Of a stretch of 64,000 bases of DNA, positions 59,741 through 64,000 are shown piece after piece. The notes beneath the pieces are model-generated. The model searched no databases and was not told the DNA's origin. It saw nothing but the letters and a program-made list of their open reading frames with translations. Where the stretch lies: the NCBI RefSeq assembly GCF_004526235.1, contig NZ_CP038159.1:1426001-1490000 (forward strand), written 5' to 3'. The translations under genes and the position numbers were made by a program. Numbering within the stretch: the stretch's first letter is position 1; every line of letters begins with the position of its first letter. This stretch comes from Sphingobacterium sp. CZ-2 (lineage in GTDB: Bacteria > Bacteroidota > Bacteroidia > Sphingobacteriales > Sphingobacteriaceae).

Positions 59741-59773
59741 AGTATTTAGTAGGGAGTATTTAGTAGGTAGACC
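59740..59773 (+). repeat. AGTATTTAGTA-type micro-repeat beside tRNA-Phe copy 2
   Basis: AGTATTTAGTAGGGAGTATT, TAGTAGGTAGACC; the last part resembles AGTAGTTAGACCTGTGGCG to the right of the insertion sequence (58279-58298). Confidence 0.6.
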
Positions 59774-59796
59774 TATGGCGGTTGAGACACATACTC

Positions 59797-59823
59797 CGTC
59801 ATTGCGAGGAACGAAGCAATCTC
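59797..59823. repeat. Single palindromic half unit (cluster F)
   Basis: CGTCATTGCGAGGAAC then GAAGCAATCTC: a solitary copy of the outer arm of the composite repeat family. Confidence 0.75.
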
Positions 59824-59955
59824 TATTCACCTTTGCAATCCATCATGGTTCGAGACTTATAAACTAAGCAAAAAACCTTAACCTAAATTATCCATTTTCT
59901 CAACCTGGCTCCTAACCTATATCTTCAAAATATGTTTGAATTAGGGTCAGAATCG

Positions 59956-60051
59956 TACTTAAAACATGCTTAAAGCAGGATTAAAGTATCGGAAAAGTAT
60001 ATAAAGCATACATTTTGCATACTTTCAGCATCCTTTCAGTATGCTTTTGCA
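59956..60051. repeat. 11-bp-period inverted motif array (copy 3, diverged)
   Basis: TACTTAAAACA, TGCTTAAAGCA, GGATTAAAGTA, TCGGAAAAGTA at 59956, 59967, 59978, 59989, each 11 bases; second half TACATTTTGCA, TACTTTCAGCA, TCCTTTCAGTA, TGCTTTTGCA at 60009, 60020, 60031, 60042. Same period as the other two arrays but a different motif. Confidence 0.8.
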
Positions 60052-60079
60052 CCGAAGGTAACTATAATAAAAACAGCTC

Positions 60080-61198
60080 TTATTGTATCTGCTTATAAAA
60101 GTTCGAAGGAGTCAATCCCGTAATTTCTTTAAAATATTTATTGAAGGTAGATTTAGAGTTAAAACCCGAAGCATAGGCTGTGGTCAACATATTAACTTCC
60201 AGATCCCTTTCCACCGCCCTTTCAATACGATCTTTAAAAGAATTCACCCGATACTCATTGATATAGGTATAAAAGGGCTTATTAACATAATGATTCAACG
60301 TTTCACTAATTCGATATTTATTGATCCCTACCAAACTTGCCAATTTATCTAACGTTAGCTCTGTATCCTTAAAATATTCCTCATTCTTCATGGAAGATTC
60401 AAGTTTATCCCAAATTTCCATCATTTCCGTTTCAGAGATTAATTCCCTTCGCTTTTTAGGTTGTTCAAGGGCTATTTCAGATGATCCTTTTTCCCCTTGA
60501 GGCGCTGTTGGAAAGCCTAATCCATTTGTATTCTGCGACACTTTTGTATCAACAAACCGATATTTAATGATCAAAACACATATAATCACTAATATAGCAT
60601 ATACGATCGTTCTTAAGAGAATGGGATCTAGACTATAGGAACTAATCTCAAAAAAAAGGGTATAACTCAATGCTAGGACATTTATAGTCAAAAAACCAAT
60701 GGACATGCTGAGTGTTAACCTTTTTTCCGCTGGACTAAATTTATTTTTTAATGTTAATACGATAGCTTTAGTGCAAAGTATAATCGTAAAGGGAATGAGT
60801 GTCCAATAACTAATCTTATTGTACCAGTCCAATATATATTTTCCCTTCTCTAAATCAATGCTCAAAGCCGTTATCGCAGAAAAATAAACTATGCTGGCCA
60901 TAAAAAACGGTAATAAGAGGTAAAATTTCTGTGCGATCTTCAAGGAAAAATTTGCCTTTTGAAGCGTAAAAAAATAAACAAATGGACCGTAACAATAACC
61001 GATAAAAGTATTCATCATATCGCGCACACTCTGCTCTTCCACAAAATTGAATATGGTGAATTTTATGGATAGATGAATGGTTACACAAGTAATGATTGCC
61101 AACAAAAGAAAATCACTTTTATCCCGCGATTTCAATTGCAGCAAAAAAAACATACAAAGAATTGCCTGAAAGATTCCGATTGAAATAACAATAGTCAT
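60080..61198 (-). CDS. Membrane-anchored AraC-family regulator
   Basis: 372 residues. N-terminal half has seven membrane helices (VISIGIFQAILCMFFLLQLK, FLLLAIITCVTIHLSIKFTI, CYGPFVYFFTLQK, FYLLLPFFMASIVYFSAITA, YWTLIPFTIILCTKAIVLTL, SIGFLTINVLALSYTLFF, LLRTIVYAILVIICVLII) and the C-terminus an AraC HTH (KDTELTLDKLASLVGINKYR, YINEYRVNSFKDRIERAVER, AYASGFNSKSTFNKYFKEIT, GLTPSNFYKQ). Divergent from the TonB receptor and its likely regulator. Confidence 0.92.
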   Translation of the reverse strand: MTIVISIGIFQAILCMFFLLQLKSRDKSDFLLLAIITCVTIHLSIKFTIFNFVEEQSVRDMMNTFIGYCYGPFVYFFTLQKANFSLKIAQKFYLLLPFFMASIVYFSAITALSIDLEKGKYILDWYNKISYWTLIPFTIILCTKAIVLTLKNKFSPAEKRLTLSMSIGFLTINVLALSYTLFFEISSYSLDPILLRTIVYAILVIICVLIIKYRFVDTKVSQNTNGLGFPTAPQGEKGSSEIALEQPKKRRELISETEMMEIWDKLESSMKNEEYFKDTELTLDKLASLVGINKYRISETLNHYVNKPFYTYINEYRVNSFKDRIERAVERDLEVNMLTTAYASGFNSKSTFNKYFKEITGLTPSNFYKQIQ

Positions 61199-61424
61199 GT
61201 GATTAAATTCAATAACCTAAGCTATAAAAGCAATATTACCTAAGTATTAATAGTTTAATAACAATTTAATAACAACCCATAAGCAATTGTAAATCAACAG
61301 GTAAACGTCCGCTTAAAATGATACGGACTTGGGACAATCGCTATTATTTGTTGGGGGCGAAAAATCTTTGGAATCCTTAAAACTTTGTTCCAAATGAATG
61401 CAAAAAATCAAATCCAATAAAAAA

Positions 61425-64000
61425 ATGAAACCTCATCGTATTTGCTTAGCAATCGGGTTCTTTATTATTCTTCTTGTCTCGGGGAACAAAGAATTAAGTG
61501 CCCAAGTTATTAAATCCAATGTAATTGGCGCCACAGGCAATTTGCCAGGAGCTACTGTAAAAGGCTTGACTTTTAAAAACAGTGTTACCACCAATCTACA
61601 GGGCGAATTCACTATAGTAGCACCAGATACTGGAATGGCTAAATTAGAAATAACATACATCGGATATCAGCCAATGGAGATTGAACTCCACGTTAAAAAG
61701 GGAATTAACAGTTTGTCCCCTATTGAATTAAGCGAAGGAGCTAATGCCCACATTCAAGAAATCCTACTATCCGGAACCATGGCACCCTCCCAAGCCAAAG
61801 CATTAGCCATTAAAAAGCAATCAAACGCCATTATGGATGTCTTAGCAGCCGATGCGATCGGAAAATTACCCGATAGAAATGCTGCTGAAGCCGTTCAGCG
61901 TATGCAAGGTGTTGCTGTGGCCAGGTATCACGGTGAAGCGGATAGAGCAGCAGTGCGAGGAACTCCTTTTTCTTGGACTTCCGTTTTGTTCAACGGTAGC
62001 CGCCTTCCAAGTGCTGATGTTCTTGGCAATCGCTCCACTGTACTCGATGCTATCCCTTCCGAAATTATTCAATATGTGCAAGTAGCGAAAGCGATCACTC
62101 CGGAGATGGAAGGTGATGCAATTGGTGGTTCTATAAATTTTATTACGCGAACCGCACCTGCTAAAAGAACATTAAATGTGAGTGCTGCAGGAGGATATAA
62201 TACCTTTAGCCAAAATGGAACCTATAATGGTTCTCTTGTCTATGGAGACCGATTTTTCAACAACAAACTTGGAGTCATTCTTTCTTCTGCCATTTGGACG
62301 CGGAAATGGGGTTCTGATTCCTTTGATGTTTCCTATAATACTGGACTTTCGAATGAGCAGCAAAAAAATTCCATTGGTTCGGTGATGCTTAAGCGGTATT
62401 TGGGAGAAAGACAAACCAAAGGTGTGAACCTTGGTGCAGAATATAAAATTAATGCTGGAAACAAGGTTTTTGTTCGGGGAATGCTGAACAAGTTTGAAGA
62501 TATCCGACCTGTTTATGAAGCCTATGTCGATTATAACAAATCAAGATATCAGTATAACAATCGCTACTCCCACTACAATACCACCATCAATGGCATAGAA
62601 CTTGGCGGAGAAAGCCAATTAGCCAACAATGTAGTTTTAGATTGGACGCTGAGCGATTACAAATCCAAGTATTACCTCAATACCCCGCCTGCCAATGAAA
62701 GAAAGGGTTTACCAATTGCTACATTCCAACAGAAAATCCAAAGTGGATTTGATAATCTTTCCAACGATGGCCTTCGTTATTGGGAATTCGATTCTCCAAA
62801 TGCTGTTGGTGGATCGCCAAATGATTTTCAATCGGGCGTAAAAGATCCATTGGAAAACATGGACCCCAATAAATTAAAATTAAACCAATTGGTCATTGCC
62901 AAATTGGATAACAACGAACGAGATCAGGTCGGACAATTGAATTTGAAATGGACGGCCTCTTCCAAGGTGAAATTTCAAATAGGAGGAAAATTCCGCCATA
63001 AATTCCGGGAAAATAAATTTGGTGCCAACCATGTTTATCTAGCATCCGCATCACTGGGCATACCTAATTCAGCTCCGGCATTGAGTTTAGCAGAATTAAA
63101 TAGGCAGGATTTCCCTGCCGGAGTGGAATACTTTGATCATTTAAATGGAAATTATGAAGCCTTCAAATTAGACCCATTAACAAAAAATCAAATTCTAGAC
63201 CTTTTTGATCCTAATTTCTTGGATCAACATGGTTTTAAGGATTATACAGACGCTGCATCGGCTGCTTCCGAATATTCAGGATATGAAAATGTTTCTGCAG
63301 GATATATTATGTTAGATTATGACTTATCCGACCGTTTGAAAATGCTGGTGGGTGTTAGAAACGAATACACACACATGGAATTGAATGGCCAACGCGCCGT
63401 TCCAAAAGATAAAACATCAGAATTGATCCCGGCACAGACCAAAAATGACTACAATTCTTTGCTTCCTATGCTTCATTTCAAATATAAATTATCAGAAAAT
63501 GCCAATTTGAGGACTGCATACACCAGAACTTTCATACGTCCAAACTTTGGCGATATGTCACCAGGATCATCCATTGACAGGACAAGCGCTATAATCACCA
63601 TTTCTCAAGGAAACCCCGATCTAAAACCTACATTCAGCAATAATTTCGACCTTATGGGTGAATATTATTTCGATAATATTGGAATCCTTACTGCTGGGAT
63701 TTTCTATAAGGATATCCAGGACGTGATATTCACAGATATCAGCCAACAGGAAATTGAGGGACAATTATTCAGAATTTCACAAGCAAAAAACCTGAATAAT
63801 GCCTCAACCTTAGGTCTTGAAGCTGGGATCAATAAACGCTTTGATTTTCTACCTGGATTTATGAGCAATTTAGGAATGGAAGTGAACTATTCCTATATCG
63901 ATTCCAAAACAAAAGTACCGCGCCTCGGAAATGCTGGGATCATTGACAAAAGTCCGCTTCCTAATCAATCAAAACACTTGATGAATGCGATTTTATTCTA
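61425..64000 (+). CDS. TonB-dependent receptor (carboxypeptidase-regulatory-like domain type), partial
   Basis: From ATG 61425 the frame stays open to the window edge, at least 858 residues. Signal peptide then a regulatory-like domain (NVIGATGNLPGATVKGLTFK, EFTIVAPDTGMAKLEITYIG; carboxypeptidase D regulatory-like fold), plug with DVLAADAIGKLPDRNAAEAV, QRMQGVAVARYHGEADRAAV and MEGDAIGGSINFITRTAP, and barrel strands after. Matches the TonB-dependent receptor family with the LPDRN-AEA plug motif, for which the best known substrates are saccharides and xenosiderophores. The barrel end (PNQSKHLMNAILFY) is near where the family normally concludes, so little is missing. No SusD follows inside the window. 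Confidence 0.92.
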   Translation, partial: MKPHRICLAIGFFIILLVSGNKELSAQVIKSNVIGATGNLPGATVKGLTFKNSVTTNLQGEFTIVAPDTGMAKLEITYIGYQPMEIELHVKKGINSLSPIELSEGANAHIQEILLSGTMAPSQAKALAIKKQSNAIMDVLAADAIGKLPDRNAAEAVQRMQGVAVARYHGEADRAAVRGTPFSWTSVLFNGSRLPSADVLGNRSTVLDAIPSEIIQYVQVAKAITPEMEGDAIGGSINFITRTAPAKRTLNVSAAGGYNTFSQNGTYNGSLVYGDRFFNNKLGVILSSAIWTRKWGSDSFDVSYNTGLSNEQQKNSIGSVMLKRYLGERQTKGVNLGAEYKINAGNKVFVRGMLNKFEDIRPVYEAYVDYNKSRYQYNNRYSHYNTTINGIELGGESQLANNVVLDWTLSDYKSKYYLNTPPANERKGLPIATFQQKIQSGFDNLSNDGLRYWEFDSPNAVGGSPNDFQSGVKDPLENMDPNKLKLNQLVIAKLDNNERDQVGQLNLKWTASSKVKFQIGGKFRHKFRENKFGANHVYLASASLGIPNSAPALSLAELNRQDFPAGVEYFDHLNGNYEAFKLDPLTKNQILDLFDPNFLDQHGFKDYTDAASAASEYSGYENVSAGYIMLDYDLSDRLKMLVGVRNEYTHMELNGQRAVPKDKTSELIPAQTKNDYNSLLPMLHFKYKLSENANLRTAYTRTFIRPNFGDMSPGSSIDRTSAIITISQGNPDLKPTFSNNFDLMGEYYFDNIGILTAGIFYKDIQDVIFTDISQQEIEGQLFRISQAKNLNNASTLGLEAGINKRFDFLPGFMSNLGMEVNYSYIDSKTKVPRLGNAGIIDKSPLPNQSKHLMNAILF

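Larger units (their letters stand above)
59741..60079. other. Intergenic region downstream of tRNA-Phe copy 2
   Basis: 339 bases with no gene: the AGTATTTAGTA micro-repeat, one GTCATTGCGAGG...GAAGCAATCT half unit at 59797-59823, and an 11-bp-period array at 59956-60051. Confidence 0.7.

Overview
The window reads as chromosome of a Bacteroidota bacterium, most likely Sphingobacteriaceae (Sphingobacterium/Pedobacter-like). Reasons: several promoters fit the Bacteroidota pattern TTTG-N19-TAnnTTTG (perfect upstream of the second tRNA-Phe), Shine-Dalgarno sequences are mostly weak, and the gene content is typical of the phylum (DUF5606 protein, DUF3347 copper protein, GH29 fucosidase, membrane-anchored AraC regulator, carboxypeptidase-regulatory-like TonB receptor). 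The assignment is by protein recognition and was not tested by search.

Layout. 1-8.4 kb: a partial AEC transporter, a PagL-like lipid A deacylase homologue, two lipoproteins, an rluA-tlpA-pyrF operon divergent from panB, and a Tat-exported Gfo/Idh/MocA oxidoreductase. 8.4-15.3 kb: a copper P1B-ATPase with three metal-binding CPxxC-type modules, two beta-barrel proteins, a Nudix hydrolase and two adjacent L,D-transpeptidases of different families. 15.3-30 kb: mostly housekeeping genes (purF-type amidotransferase, M13 peptidase, S1/P1 nuclease, Blc lipocalin, a DUF937-OmpA fusion, alkaline phosphatase, ssb, pirin, radC). 30-44 kb: cyclophilin, DUF5606, GNAT, TPMT-like methyltransferase, a copper-handling cluster (Cys/His-rich secreted protein, HMA-DUF3347 protein, multicopper oxidase fused to a C-terminal barrel), DoxX, fucosidase, and a three-gene operon of an N-formylglutamate-amidohydrolase-like enzyme, a DUF1704/MATCAP-type carboxypeptidase and a glutathione-synthetase-like ATP-grasp ligase. 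44-52 kb: a complete RND efflux operon with its TetR regulator as first gene. 52-56.5 kb: a Nudix-type (NrtR-like) regulator divergent from pfkA - GlcNAc-kinase-like - gap, then mnmA. 56.7-59.8 kb: two identical tRNA-Phe genes flanking a two-ORF insertion sequence and a small AT-rich cassette (ParB-like protein + HAD/SAK phosphatase). 60-64 kb: a membrane-bound AraC regulator divergent from a TonB-dependent receptor that runs off the window.

Intergenic structure is unusually rich. At least three repeat families occur: composite GTCATTGCGAGG/GTCATCCTGAGC palindromes (six loci), arrays of short motifs repeated at exactly 11 bp that invert at a central loop (three loci), and an AGTATTTAGTA-type micro-repeat that touches gene ends and the tRNA-Phe neighbourhoods.

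The two places most likely to hold undescribed biology are the amide ligase/carboxypeptidase/amidohydrolase operon (39.5-43.2 kb), whose enzyme classes parallel the eukaryotic tyrosine ligation/removal cycle, and the tRNA-Phe-flanked ParB-like/HAD cassette (58.5-59.4 kb).
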